Shown: in pieces, positions 15,337-22,880 of the stretch
Layout: each line of letters starts with the position of its first letter
Position numbering within the stretch: the first letter of the stretch is position 1
NCBI GenBank assembly: GCA_001798595.1
Contig: MGSS01000107.1
Span: 16,356 to 64,496 of the forward strand
Source of the DNA: Deltaproteobacteria bacterium RIFCSPLOWO2_12_FULL_60_19
GTDB lineage: Bacteria; Desulfobacterota; Binatia; UBA9968
Length of the DNA: 48,141 nucleotides
Reading direction: 5' to 3'
The notes under the pieces: generated by a model
Told to the model about the DNA's origin: nothing
Databases searched by the model: none
The model's input: the letters and a program-made list of their open reading frames with translations, nothing else
Program-made: the position numbers and the translations under genes

Positions 15337-16559
15337 CCCCACGGACCCAGAAACGGCTCTCCGTTGTACGTGTCGGACATCGGCTCAACCGTCTCCGGCC
15401 AGTCGCCATTCGTGACGGCGCGGCGTGACTCTTTGGGCCGGGGCTTTCCGTCCCATCCGACCTGCTCCATATAATAGTAAAGCTTGACGCAGTGGCCGTC
15501 GGGGTCGAGGAAGTGCGCCGCGTAGTCGATGCCGGGGTAGAGATCCGGCGGCACGGCGCTGGTCGCGCGCACGCCGTGTGAGGAGAGAAAGCGTACGGCG
15601 TCGCGGAGCTGCTGATAGTTGGCGAGTTGAAGCCCGAGCGACATCGAGGTGGAGTGCGAGCTTAAGCCGAGCAGCTCGCGCAGTGCGAGGGGATAGAGCG
15701 CGAGCGAGTGATGCTCGGTATTCTGGCGGAGAAAGAGGCAGCGGTGGCCGCGCCAGCGGACCTCTTCGGTAAGCAGAAAGCCGAGCTTCTCTCGGTAAAA
15801 CGTCTCCGCCGCTTCCAGGTCGCGGACAAAAAGCTCCACGGGGCCGAGGCGCGTGATCTTGAAAGGACGGGGCAAGAGAACTCCGTCCACGTCGTAGGTC
15901 GCGGGGAGCTGCTCGATGTAACGGTAGCCGGAAGTGGGATCGACGCCGCGCTTGAGCGCGTCCTGGACTTCGTCGCACTCCGAGATCTGCGGCAGCTCCG
16001 GCGGCTTGTCGAACTCGCGGTCGTACATCGCCTTGGGCTTGCTGTGGCCGTTCCAGCCGATCTGCTCGATCCCGTAATACAGTTCGTTCAGATGGTCGTC
16101 GGGATCGAACAGGTAGGTGTGCCAGTTGGAGCCGGGCATATCGCGCCCCGAGCGCTGGAGTTTGACGCCTTGCTCGTTGAACCATCGAATCGCGTTCCCG
16201 ACCTCGCGCAGGCTGCCCACCTGCCAGGTGATCTGGTTGATCGTCACCCCGGGAGCGTCATGCCGTCCCAGCGCCTCGCGCACCCGTTTGTTGAACAGGA
16301 CCAGCGCGTGGTGGTCGCCGCCGTAGCGCGTAAAGTAGCCTCGCGGATCGCCCGTGCCGGAGAGTTGGCCGGGTTTCGTCGCGCGCGCCGAGTAGTCGAG
16401 AACGTCCGAGATGCGAAAGCCCAGCAGATCGGTGTAGAACCGGATGCCGTCGTCTATGTTGACGAGGTTGAAGCCGAAGTGGCCGAGCCGCCGAATCTTA
16501 AACGGCCGATCGAGCAGCACTCCGCCGACGTTATATTTCGTTTTCTCCGAGGCTTTCAT
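15333..16559 (-). CDS. Double-VOC-domain protein (extradiol dioxygenase-like)
   Basis: 408 residues. Two vicinal-oxygen-chelate domains: about 20-175, with RLGHFGFNLVNIDDGIRFYT and DPDDHLNELYYGIEQIGW, and about 230-375, with RLGPVELFVRDLEAAETFYR and DPDGHCVKLYYYMEQVGW. Each domain is followed by the same WxGxxxPK-like tail, so the protein arose by internal duplication. Metal ligands are incomplete: the N-domain keeps the first His and last Glu, while the C-domain has Pro and Lys there. A classical Fe(II) extradiol site is therefore not evident. Start ATG 16559 after GAGGGTGACCC. It is downstream of a DUF1989 gene in the same direction. Confidence 0.82.
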   Translation of the reverse strand: MKASEKTKYNVGGVLLDRPFKIRRLGHFGFNLVNIDDGIRFYTDLLGFRISDVLDYSARATKPGQLSGTGDPRGYFTRYGGDHHALVLFNKRVREALGRHDAPGVTINQITWQVGSLREVGNAIRWFNEQGVKLQRSGRDMPGSNWHTYLFDPDDHLNELYYGIEQIGWNGHSKPKAMYDREFDKPPELPQISECDEVQDALKRGVDPTSGYRYIEQLPATYDVDGVLLPRPFKITRLGPVELFVRDLEAAETFYREKLGFLLTEEVRWRGHRCLFLRQNTEHHSLALYPLALRELLGLSSHSTSMSLGLQLANYQQLRDAVRFLSSHGVRATSAVPPDLYPGIDYAAHFLDPDGHCVKLYYYMEQVGWDGKPRPKESRRAVTNGDWPETVEPMSDTYNGEPFLGPWG

Positions 16560-16567
16560 GGGTCACC

Positions 16568-16618
16568 CTCAACGAAAATTTTGAATTTTCAAAATTCAAA
16601 ACTCAAAATTCAACATTA
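16568..16618. repeat. AT-rich low-complexity string
   Basis: Alternating AATTTTGAATTTTC, AAAATTCAAAAC and TCAAAATTCAACATT units between the DUF1989 and VOC genes. Same type as at 3094-3179 and 37991-38059. Confidence 0.65.
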
Positions 16619-16628
16619 ACCTCTTAAA

Positions 16629-17258
16629 TTACGGCTCGTAAATCGAGAGATCGACCGGCTTGCCGCCGACCGGCATGTCGGGGCAGGCGCTGAGCGCGAC
16701 GAGCAGGTCCATCTCCGCCCGGAACTCCACGTAACTTCCCGGCTTCGCCCTGACCGTCGTGTGCTCCATCTTGCCGGTCTTTCCGTCGATGATCATGTGT
16801 TGATTCAAGTTAAACGGGCTCGGAATATCTTCCGGAGCGATGCCATAGGGCTCCAGAGCGCGCGCGAGGTTTTCGTAACAGCCGTGGTCGGGAACCTCTT
16901 CCTCCTTGTAGTCCCTATGATAGTACTCCCGCAACCTTCCCTCTTTTTTGGCGAGCTGGAAGCGGTAGCCGCTGCACATCCCTTTTTGCAGGTCGTGCGT
17001 CCCCTCGCGGTTGGTGTTCTCGACGATCGTCATCATGTGCTGGTTGTTGCGGCCCATCAGCTTGTCGCCTGTCGTGATGAAAATCTTGCCGTTGTAAACT
17101 TTGGTCCGCGCCTGGTCGAAGCGCTCTTTGAGATTTTGCAGCCGGAAGCAGACGAAATCGACCGTCGTGGTCGCGGCGATCCGAAGCAGCTGTCCCTGCT
17201 TCATCTCTCCCGCCCATCCCGTATTGTAAGGCAGGTGTTTTTCCAGCACTTTCTTCAT
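16629..17258 (-). CDS. DUF1989 / urea-carboxylase-associated family protein, second copy
   Basis: 209 residues. It matches the family blocks of the gene at 13637: VDFVCFRLQNLKERFDQART, THDLQKGMCSGYRF, VPDHGCYENLARAL, PEDIPSPFNL and LLVALSACPD. ATG 17258 follows AAGGAGACCGGCG. The two paralogues differ widely in sequence, so they are old duplicates or separate acquisitions and likely have different substrates. It leads a two-gene unit with the double-VOC protein, 69 bp apart across a low-complexity string. Confidence 0.9.
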   Translation of the reverse strand: MKKVLEKHLPYNTGWAGEMKQGQLLRIAATTTVDFVCFRLQNLKERFDQARTKVYNGKIFITTGDKLMGRNNQHMMTIVENTNREGTHDLQKGMCSGYRFQLAKKEGRLREYYHRDYKEEEVPDHGCYENLARALEPYGIAPEDIPSPFNLNQHMIIDGKTGKMEHTTVRAKPGSYVEFRAEMDLLVALSACPDMPVGGKPVDLSIYEP

Positions 17259-17381
17259 CGCCGGTCTCCTTTCTTCATCGAACCGTAAAGTCCCTCATTC
17301 ATATCGGACTTTGAGCCGGTTTGAAACATCCGCCCCGTTGTGTCATTAATCAGCTCGAATTCATTCGTAAGGAGGCCTTTT

Positions 17382-17687
17382 ATGACCAGGCTATTCGGAA
17401 TCCTTTCGGTTCTGGCGCTGTTTGTCATGCTAGGCTCCGGCTGCACGGCTCTCACCGGAGAGACGCTGGGGCAGAATATCGACGACACCAACCTGACGGC
17501 GACCGTGAAAGCCAAGCTCGTCGCCGACAAGGCGTCGAACCTCACGCGGGTGGAGGTCAACACGACCAGAGGGGTGGTTCACCTGACGGGCGTCGTGGAC
17601 AATGCCGCGCAGCGGGCGCGGGCCGAGCAGATAGCCTCGCAGGTCGGCGGCGTCAAGAGCGTAGTCAACAACCTTCAGACACGCTAG
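17382..17687 (+). CDS. BON-domain lipoprotein
   Basis: 101 residues from ATG 17382, with AAGGAGG 7 nt upstream. The signal sequence ends in a lipobox, MLGSGC (Cys about 21). Residues 38-100 are a BON domain (LTATVKAKLVADKASNLTRV, VHLTGVVDNAAQRARAEQIA, GVKSVVNNLQ), which occurs in OsmY-like periplasmic proteins thought to touch membranes. It is a single gene, probably an envelope stress or maintenance protein. Confidence 0.9.
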   Translation: MTRLFGILSVLALFVMLGSGCTALTGETLGQNIDDTNLTATVKAKLVADKASNLTRVEVNTTRGVVHLTGVVDNAAQRARAEQIASQVGGVKSVVNNLQTR

Positions 17688-17822
17688 CAGGCTGGTGAAA
17701 AACCTTCCGTTCACCCTTCGACGGGCTCAGGGCGAACGGAAGAAGGGCTGAAAACACTGAAGATTTTCCGTTCGTGCTGAGCTGGTCGAAGCACGAGAAT
17801 CACTTTTTCAGCAACCTGCCAG
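17687..17822. repeat. Palindromic repeat with TTCGAC...CTCAGGGCGAACGG core
   Basis: Outer arms: GCAGGCTGGTGAAAAA opposed by TTTTTCAGCAACCTGCC. Inside are two hairpins: CCGTTC...GAACGG around CCCTTCGACGGGCTCAGGG, and TCGTGCT...AGCACGA. The CCTTCGAC..GCTCAGGGCG motif recurs at 34176-34213. It begins at the last base of the BON stop codon and may act as terminator for that gene. Confidence 0.75.
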
Positions 17823-17868
17823 GGCGCTCATCGAAGCATCCAGGCCCTTCAATGGAAGGAGAATAGCC

Positions 17869-18951
17869 ATGAGGCAGACCGCCGTTGCTTTCTTTCGTTT
17901 TTTCCCGATCTTCAGCCTCGTAATTCTCAGCGCCTCCGGCTTTGCCGCCGAAGCTCCCTTTTACAAGGGTAAGACGCTCACCATCCTCATTAACTATGCC
18001 GCGGGCGGCCCCACCGACATTGAAGGCCGGCTCATCGGCCGTCATCTGGCAAAGCATATTCCCGGCGAGCCGCTGGTCGTGGTCAACAACATGGCGGGCG
18101 CCGGCGGCGTCGTCGGCAACAACTACCTCGGAGAGGTGGCCAAGCCGGACGGCCTGACGATGGGCTTCTTCACCAGCCAGTTTTTCAATCTCTTGACCGC
18201 CGATCCGACATTGCGAGTCGATCTCGGCAAGTTCGTCTACATCGCGAGCATCGAAGGAGTCGCCGTCGCCTATGCCCGCAAGGACCTGCCGCCGGGATTA
18301 AAAGAGCCGCGCGACATCGTAAAAGCGCAGGGTCTCAGGGCGGGCGGGCTCAGCGTCAATAGCTCCAAGGATGTCCGCTTTCGCTTGCAGCTCGACCTCC
18401 TGGGCGTTCCGCATCAGTATGTCACCGGCTATAACTCCAATTCTGTCGCTCGGCTGGCCGTGGAGCGCAACGAGATCCAATTCTTCACCGAGGGGATGCC
18501 GGCCTATCGCTCGGTCATCGAGCCGAACATGGTTAAGAACGGCGTGGTGATCCCGCTCTATCATGATGAGCTGGTGACCGCCGACGGAGAAGTTCTGTCC
18601 AGCACCGAGGCGCCCGATCTGCTCACCTTCGCCCAACTCTATCAGCAGATCAACGGCCGGCTTCCGTCCGGGCCGCGCTGGGAGGCGTTGAAGGTCGTCA
18701 ACATGGGCCAAATCATGCAGCGCGTCGCGCTGCTCCCGCCCGGATCGCCGCCCGCGGCGGTCGATGCTCTTAAACAGGCCTTTACGTCGCTGCTCAAGGA
18801 CCAGGAGTTTGCCGCAGAGTTCAAAAAAGCCACCCGCTCCGATCCGCGATACAGAATCGGCATGGACGGCGCAAAGCTGGCGGCCAGGCTCGTCCAGGCG
18901 CCGGCCGAAGTAAAGAACCTGATTCGACAGTACACGGAGCCGAAGAAGTAA
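17869..18951 (+). CDS. Tricarboxylate-type (TctC/Bug) substrate-binding protein
   Basis: 360 residues. Signal peptide 1-27, then FYKGKTLTILINYAAGGPTDIEGRLI, the Bug-family opening (G-x-x-D-x-x-A/R), with HIPGEPLVVVNNMAGAGGVVG following. It would bind a carboxylate or similar ligand in the periplasm for a tripartite tricarboxylate transporter. No TctA or TctB gene is within this window, so it is an orphan, as is common for Bug proteins. Start ATG with GGAAGGAGAATAGCC before it. Confidence 0.88.
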   Translation: MRQTAVAFFRFFPIFSLVILSASGFAAEAPFYKGKTLTILINYAAGGPTDIEGRLIGRHLAKHIPGEPLVVVNNMAGAGGVVGNNYLGEVAKPDGLTMGFFTSQFFNLLTADPTLRVDLGKFVYIASIEGVAVAYARKDLPPGLKEPRDIVKAQGLRAGGLSVNSSKDVRFRLQLDLLGVPHQYVTGYNSNSVARLAVERNEIQFFTEGMPAYRSVIEPNMVKNGVVIPLYHDELVTADGEVLSSTEAPDLLTFAQLYQQINGRLPSGPRWEALKVVNMGQIMQRVALLPPGSPPAAVDALKQAFTSLLKDQEFAAEFKKATRSDPRYRIGMDGAKLAARLVQAPAEVKNLIRQYTEPKK

Positions 18952-19040
18952 GAGAGGTCGGCTTTCAGATCGCCCGTTCGCCATTCTGCGGCGCAGGGTC
19001 GCAGTCATCCCGGCGGCCCAGGCCAATGATTTTTTTCCAT

Positions 19041-19084
19041 TTGACAACGAACCTATGTTCCAATAGGTACTGCCACTAGGCAGT
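19041..19084 (+). promoter_or_regulatory. Promoter-like TTGACA followed by two small palindromes
   Basis: A perfect -35 TTGACA lies at 19041-19046; the -10 region is weak. CCTAT...ATAGG (19052-19067) and the perfect ACTGCC-acta-GGCAGT (19069-19084) lie just downstream. The latter would sit near the transcription start, as an operator or leader hairpin for the 55-residue peptide and bicupin genes. Confidence 0.45.
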
Positions 19085-19097
19085 CAGGGAATGTGAT

Positions 19098-19265
19098 ATG
19101 GCTCATAGATTTAATATAGTCTGTGCCTTGGCCGCGATTGTGCTCGCCGCCGGCTCGGCGCCGGCCCAGGAGCGAATCACTTTTCTCTACCCCAGTCCGG
19201 CCGGCAATTTCTTCGATATCTCCGAACACGGGTTTCAGAACGTCAAACCGCTCAAAGGCAAATAA
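19098..19265 (+). CDS. Short secreted protein or truncated binding-protein remnant
   Basis: 55 residues from ATG 19098 to TAA. Residues 1-23 are a clear signal peptide (FNIVCALAAIVLAAGSAPAQ). The mature part is only about 32 residues, ERITFLYPSPAGNFFDIS then EHGFQNVKPLKGK. The mature start resembles the first strand of NitT/TauT-type binding proteins, so a deleted binding-protein gene is one reading. An intact small periplasmic protein is the other. It ends 24 bp before the bicupin start and shares its promoter region. Confidence 0.55.
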   Translation: MAHRFNIVCALAAIVLAAGSAPAQERITFLYPSPAGNFFDISEHGFQNVKPLKGK

Positions 19266-19289
19266 CACCGGCATCAGGAGGGTCAGCGA

Positions 19290-20372
19290 ATGGAAGCGCA
19301 AAGTTCGGCAGCCTACGAGAGAATGGACAGCACGGCGGAGCGGATGGACACGCCCTACGATCAGTGGGCTGCGTCTCAGGGAATCGACGTGGTCAAGGGC
19401 TTCGGCGTCGAGAATGTTTACGAAGTGCCGCTTAAGTGGTGGGAGCGGATGGGCGGCTACGGTGTTATTATCAACCTTGAAGGGACCGCCTATCTCGACG
19501 ACGCCTACGTTTGCAGTATCCCGGCGGGCAAGGGGCTCCGGCCGCAGCGCCACCTCTTCGAAGAGCTGGTCTATATTCTCGAAGGCCGCGGCGCGACGAC
19601 GGTGTGGCAGGAGAACGGGCCGAGGCAGAGCTTTGAGTGGCAGAAGGGGAGTCTTTTCGCCATCCCGTTGAACGCGTCGTACCAGCACTTCAACGGCCAG
19701 GGCGACCGCGAGGCGCGTATCATCTCCGTGACCACTGCGCCGCTGGTCTTTAACCTGTTCCACAGCGAAGATTTCATCATGAACAATCCCTATGCATTCT
19801 CCGACCGCTTCAACGGCCAGGAAGGCTACTTCGCCGGCCGCGGGAGGCTCTACAAAGACCGCGTGCTGGAAACCAACTTCGTCGCCGATGCGGTCAACAT
19901 CGAGCCGATCGCCTGGCACGAGCGCGGCAAAGGCAACCGCACGATCTTCTTCGAGCTGGCGCAGTGCACGATGGGAGCGCACGTCTCCGAGTTTCCCATC
20001 GGTTTCTACAAAAAGGCGCACCGCCACGGGCCGGGGGCGCACGTCATGATCCTCACGGGACAGGGCTATTCGTTCATGTGGCCGGAAGGAACGGAAAGAA
20101 TGCGATTCGACTGGAAACCGGGCTCGCTCGTGGTTCCGCCGGAAGACTGGTTTCACCAGCACTTCAACTCGGGCAGCCAGCCGGCGCGCTACCTCGCGCT
20201 CAAAATGCTCAGCCGCCGCTACAAGCTGGCGCCGGGCAAGATCAAGTCCGACGTCTCGATAAAAAAAGGCGGCCAGCAGATCGAATACGAGGACGAGGAC
20301 CCCGACATCCGGCGCATTTTCGAAGCGTCGTGCGCCAAGGCGGGCGCGACGGTGATGATGCCGCCGAGATGA
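19290..20372 (+). CDS. Bicupin protein, possible gentisate-type dioxygenase
   Basis: 360 residues from ATG 19290 after AGGAGGG. Two cupin domains: about 70-150 (LRPQRHLFEELVYILEGRG; GSLFAIPLNASYQHFNG) and about 235-320 (YKKAHRHGPGAHVMILTGQG; GSLVVPPEDWFHQHFNSG). The C-terminal cupin keeps HxH and the distal His, so it is the likely metal site. In the N-terminal one the first His is Gln. Architecture and length fit gentisate or 1-hydroxy-2-naphthoate dioxygenase-like ring-cleavage enzymes, but the substrate is inference. It stands next to a VOC gene of possible related function. Confidence 0.8.
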   Translation: MEAQSSAAYERMDSTAERMDTPYDQWAASQGIDVVKGFGVENVYEVPLKWWERMGGYGVIINLEGTAYLDDAYVCSIPAGKGLRPQRHLFEELVYILEGRGATTVWQENGPRQSFEWQKGSLFAIPLNASYQHFNGQGDREARIISVTTAPLVFNLFHSEDFIMNNPYAFSDRFNGQEGYFAGRGRLYKDRVLETNFVADAVNIEPIAWHERGKGNRTIFFELAQCTMGAHVSEFPIGFYKKAHRHGPGAHVMILTGQGYSFMWPEGTERMRFDWKPGSLVVPPEDWFHQHFNSGSQPARYLALKMLSRRYKLAPGKIKSDVSIKKGGQQIEYEDEDPDIRRIFEASCAKAGATVMMPPR

Positions 20373-20390
20373 GGCTAGGGGCGCGCCCTC

Positions 20391-20452
20391 TGTAGGGGCG
20401 ACCCCCCTGTGGTCGCCCGAAAACCGGGCAGGCACGGGGGCCTGCCCCTACA
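20391..20452. repeat. Cloverleaf-like repeat with three perfect stems
   Basis: Outer stem TGTAGGGGC (20391-20399) / GCCCCTACA (20444-20452). Inner stem 1 is GGGCGACC (20396-20403) / GGTCGCCC (20411-20418), and inner stem 2 is GGGCAGGC (20426-20433) / GCCTGCCC (20440-20447). The stems overlap slightly at their bases. It lies between the bicupin and VOC genes. A degenerate relative is at 8826-8852. Confidence 0.85.
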
Positions 20453-20543
20453 ATGACTGCCGAATCACAGGCTTCTTTGACAGCATTCTCGCTTTCCTTT
20501 AAAAACTTTGGTTGATTCAACTAAGGGCGGAAGGGGGATTCCG

Positions 20544-21380
20544 ATGCTCAAACCGATAGGACTCAGCCACGGCCACTACGAGTGCCGCTCTCTGGCCGAG
20601 ACGCTGCCGATTTTTACCGAGATCTTGGCCCTCGAGGTGCGCGAGCGCACCAACGGGCAGGCGGTTCTCAAGCATCCCAATACGGATTGGCTGCTGGTCG
20701 TTCACGAGGGCGGACCCGACGCGCGTAACAAGCCGCACAACAACCACTACGGCTTCCGCGTCGCGCACCACGAAGAGATCGAGGGGGCGTGGAAATATCT
20801 CGAAGCGAACAAACAAAAGTACGGCATCAAAATGGTCACCAAGCCCCACGAGGCCCACTTCGCCTATTCCGTTTACTTCAAGGAGCCCGGAGGCAACGAC
20901 CTGGAGATCGAATACTACAATCCGCGAGCCGCCGAGCACGGCCGCGCGATCGCCGCGCCGCACTGGAAAACGACGCTCGTAGAAGAGCGCTTTCCGGGGC
21001 GCGGCTACGTTCCGCAAGCGATGACGCACGGCACGCTGCAGTGCGACGAAAAGGCGCCGAGCGACAAGTTCTACGAGCAGGTGTTAGGACTCAAGATCGT
21101 GGGCGGCGGGCGGCAGTCGAGCTACATCAGGCACCCGTCCACTCCCTGGTACATCGTCGTGCTGCCGGGAAGACAGCGCGAACATCTTGCGCCCGTAAAC
21201 CGCTTTACTTTAAAAGTGGCGACGGCGGATGAAGTCGAACAGGCCCATCGCGAGTTCAAATCCAACGGGGCCAACCTCGGAATCACGGAGGTCTGGGATC
21301 TGGAGCAAAAGAACGGCCAGATCTCTTTTATCTTCAGCGATCTCGACCGCAACTGGTGGGAAGTAACGGCGACCGTGTGA
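20544..21380 (+). CDS. Two-domain VOC protein (extradiol dioxygenase-like)
   Basis: 278 residues from ATG 20544 (GGAAGGGGG upstream); an earlier TTG in frame is less likely. The N-terminal domain, about 1-128, carries a possible complete metal triad: His 9 or 11 (GLSHGHYECRS), His 68 (NNHYGFRV) and Glu 121 (GNDLEIEYY). The C-terminal domain, about 158-278, has His 162 and Glu 273, but Arg 220 at the second His position. In classical two-domain extradiol dioxygenases the C-terminal domain is the active one, so this is reversed. It would cleave or isomerise a dihydroxy-aromatic or related compound; the substrate is unknown. Confidence 0.82.
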   Translation: MLKPIGLSHGHYECRSLAETLPIFTEILALEVRERTNGQAVLKHPNTDWLLVVHEGGPDARNKPHNNHYGFRVAHHEEIEGAWKYLEANKQKYGIKMVTKPHEAHFAYSVYFKEPGGNDLEIEYYNPRAAEHGRAIAAPHWKTTLVEERFPGRGYVPQAMTHGTLQCDEKAPSDKFYEQVLGLKIVGGGRQSSYIRHPSTPWYIVVLPGRQREHLAPVNRFTLKVATADEVEQAHREFKSNGANLGITEVWDLEQKNGQISFIFSDLDRNWWEVTATV

Positions 21381-21778
21381 CGACAGGCCGCTGAAAAAGG
21401 CCTACCTACCGTCCACCCGCCCGGAAATCTCTCTCCGGGCCGATGCGATACGTCGATGTTGCGCTGCCCCTACGATGTCTGAGTTGCCCCGTAGTACGAT
21501 TGGCACTTCGCGTCCCACGCATAGGCCCTGCGAGAGACTCCCAGGCGGGTGGGGGACGATAGTTTCGTTTGACCTGCCTCGCTCGACATACGCGCTCTCG
21601 AACACAAGCCACAAGCCGCTCGCGGGGTTGCGAGCTGCGGAAAAACTTCCCGCAGGCCGCTCAAAAAGGTCCCAGATACAAGGCGCGCGAAGGTCCGCGA
21701 GCGGAGGCGTACTTTTTAGTACGTTGACGCGAAGCGGGCCGAGCGCAACGCCGTAGATGGGCCTTTTTCAGCGGCCTG
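21381..21778. other. Gene-free convergent region filled with two repeat families
   Basis: 398 bp between convergent stops. Element A copy 2 fills 21384-21562, and element B fills 21652-21779. Between them, 21616-21640 forms a small hairpin CCGCTCGC...GCGAGCTGCGG. No coding sequence is seen. It probably terminates transcription from both sides. Confidence 0.7.
21384..21562 (+). repeat. Palindromic element A, copy 2
   Basis: It begins CAGGCCGCTGAAAAAGGC, then core 21406-21562 with arms CTACCGTCCACCCGCCCGG and CCCAGGCGGGTGGGGGACGA. Relative to copies 1 and 3, the arm G-C pair at GCCCGCC/GGCGGGC is A-T here (ACCCGCC/GGCGGGT), a compensatory change. Interior blocks GCGATACGTCGATGTTGCGC and CGTCCCACGCAT are kept. 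Confidence 0.85.
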
Positions 21779-21779
21779 C
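21652..21779. repeat. Palindromic element B, 128 bp
   Basis: Outer arms GCAGGCCGCTCAAAAAGG and CCTTTTTCAGCGGCCTGC. The interior has nested complementary runs, with CGTACTTTTTAGTACG at the centre. The CAGGCCGCTGAAAAAGG end is identical to the left end of element A copies 2 and 3. Similar elements of about 120 bp are known to me from other former Deltaproteobacteria. It reaches into the stop codon of the alpha/beta hydrolase gene. Confidence 0.85.
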
Positions 21780-22870
21780 TACTCCAGCTTGCCGCGCAGC
21801 CATTTGAGGATAGTCGGAAACGTCTCCGGCGTGTTGCCCATGTGGCCGCCGGGAAAGAAGCGCGCCGCCTTCGGCTCGCCGCTCTCCAACAGAAGATAAA
21901 AATCCTCGATCGGCACCTGCTTGTCCTCTTTCCCGTTGACCAGCAGCATCGGCGCGCAGGGTTTGTCCAGCCAGCCCTGATCTTTAAGAGAAAGCGCGGG
22001 CATGGCCCGGACCAACTCCTCGAAGGTCCGTTTCCCGAACAGGTTCGCGCGCGCCTCGATCAGGTCGAACAGATAAGAGGGCGCGTTGCGCGATTTTTCC
22101 TGCCACTCCGGCTGGAAAAAATAGTGAATGCCGCCGCCCCAGTTGACCGCCGCGCGCACCCGCTCGCGGTCAACATGAGCCACCTTTGTCGCCCAGTAGC
22201 CGCCGAAGCTCGATCCCACGACGGCGATGCGGCCGGCGTCGACCTCCGGCCGGGCGCAGAAGTAGTCCAGCGCGGCGCTGTAAACCTTGTGGGCTTCAGG
22301 CGACGCGAGCATCGGGCATTCGCCCGTGCCGGGACCGTCCATGACGAAGCAGCCCCAGCCATCGCGGAGAAAGGCCTCCGCGAACGAGTGGCGCTCCTCT
22401 TTCCAGCCGTCGATGCCGCCCCAATGGAGAATCAGCGGCGCCGGCCTCTTCGCCGGCAGGCGAAGATAGCCGACGACGGCTTTGCCTTCGAACGGGATCG
22501 CCACTCGCTCCAACGGCGGATCGAAGAAGCGCGCCGCCGCCAGATACATCTCGCGCGTCTTGCGATAGGCCTCCATCTTGCCCGGCGAGCTGGGAAATGG
22601 GTGGCGGCCGATCCCGTAGTAAGTGTAAGCTTTGAGATAAGCTTGTTTGATCTTTTGCGGGTCGCCGCTTTTCTCTTCGGCCCGCGCCTTCTCCTCCCAG
22701 CGGGCGCCGAGCCTGCTCCAGGCGGCGGCCCACGGTTCCGGCTCGACGCCGTTCAACGACGCGAGCGCCTCTTCGGATTCGTTCTTGTCGGCGAGCACGA
22801 AAGGGGCGCGGTGGCCGATGCGGCTGCGAATATCCTCTTTGATCTCTTCTAGAGTTCGCGGTCTGTCCAT
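21779..22870 (-). CDS. Alpha/beta hydrolase, FrsA / dihydroxypseudooxynicotine hydrolase-like
   Basis: 363 residues. A helical N-terminal region of about 120 residues precedes the hydrolase fold, as in FrsA and in C-C bond hydrolases of pyridine and aromatic degradation. Nucleophile Ser 221 is in VGSSFGG, Asp 316 in VNGKEDKQVP, His 343 in PGGHMGN. The oxyanion segment is LHWGGIDG. Start ATG 22870 follows GGGGTGAAAGC. It precedes no further gene but is cotranscribed with the ornithine-cyclodeaminase-like gene 10 bp upstream. C-C or ester hydrolysis is inferred; the substrate is not known. Confidence 0.85.
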   Translation of the reverse strand: MDRPRTLEEIKEDIRSRIGHRAPFVLADKNESEEALASLNGVEPEPWAAAWSRLGARWEEKARAEEKSGDPQKIKQAYLKAYTYYGIGRHPFPSSPGKMEAYRKTREMYLAAARFFDPPLERVAIPFEGKAVVGYLRLPAKRPAPLILHWGGIDGWKEERHSFAEAFLRDGWGCFVMDGPGTGECPMLASPEAHKVYSAALDYFCARPEVDAGRIAVVGSSFGGYWATKVAHVDRERVRAAVNWGGGIHYFFQPEWQEKSRNAPSYLFDLIEARANLFGKRTFEELVRAMPALSLKDQGWLDKPCAPMLLVNGKEDKQVPIEDFYLLLESGEPKAARFFPGGHMGNTPETFPTILKWLRGKLE

Positions 22871-22880
22871 GCTTTCACCC

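Noticed and set aside
19053-20435. 460-codon frame on the minus strand opposite the bicupin
   Set aside because: No family signature, Arg/Val/Leu-rich, fully opposite a good bicupin gene with a ribosome site.
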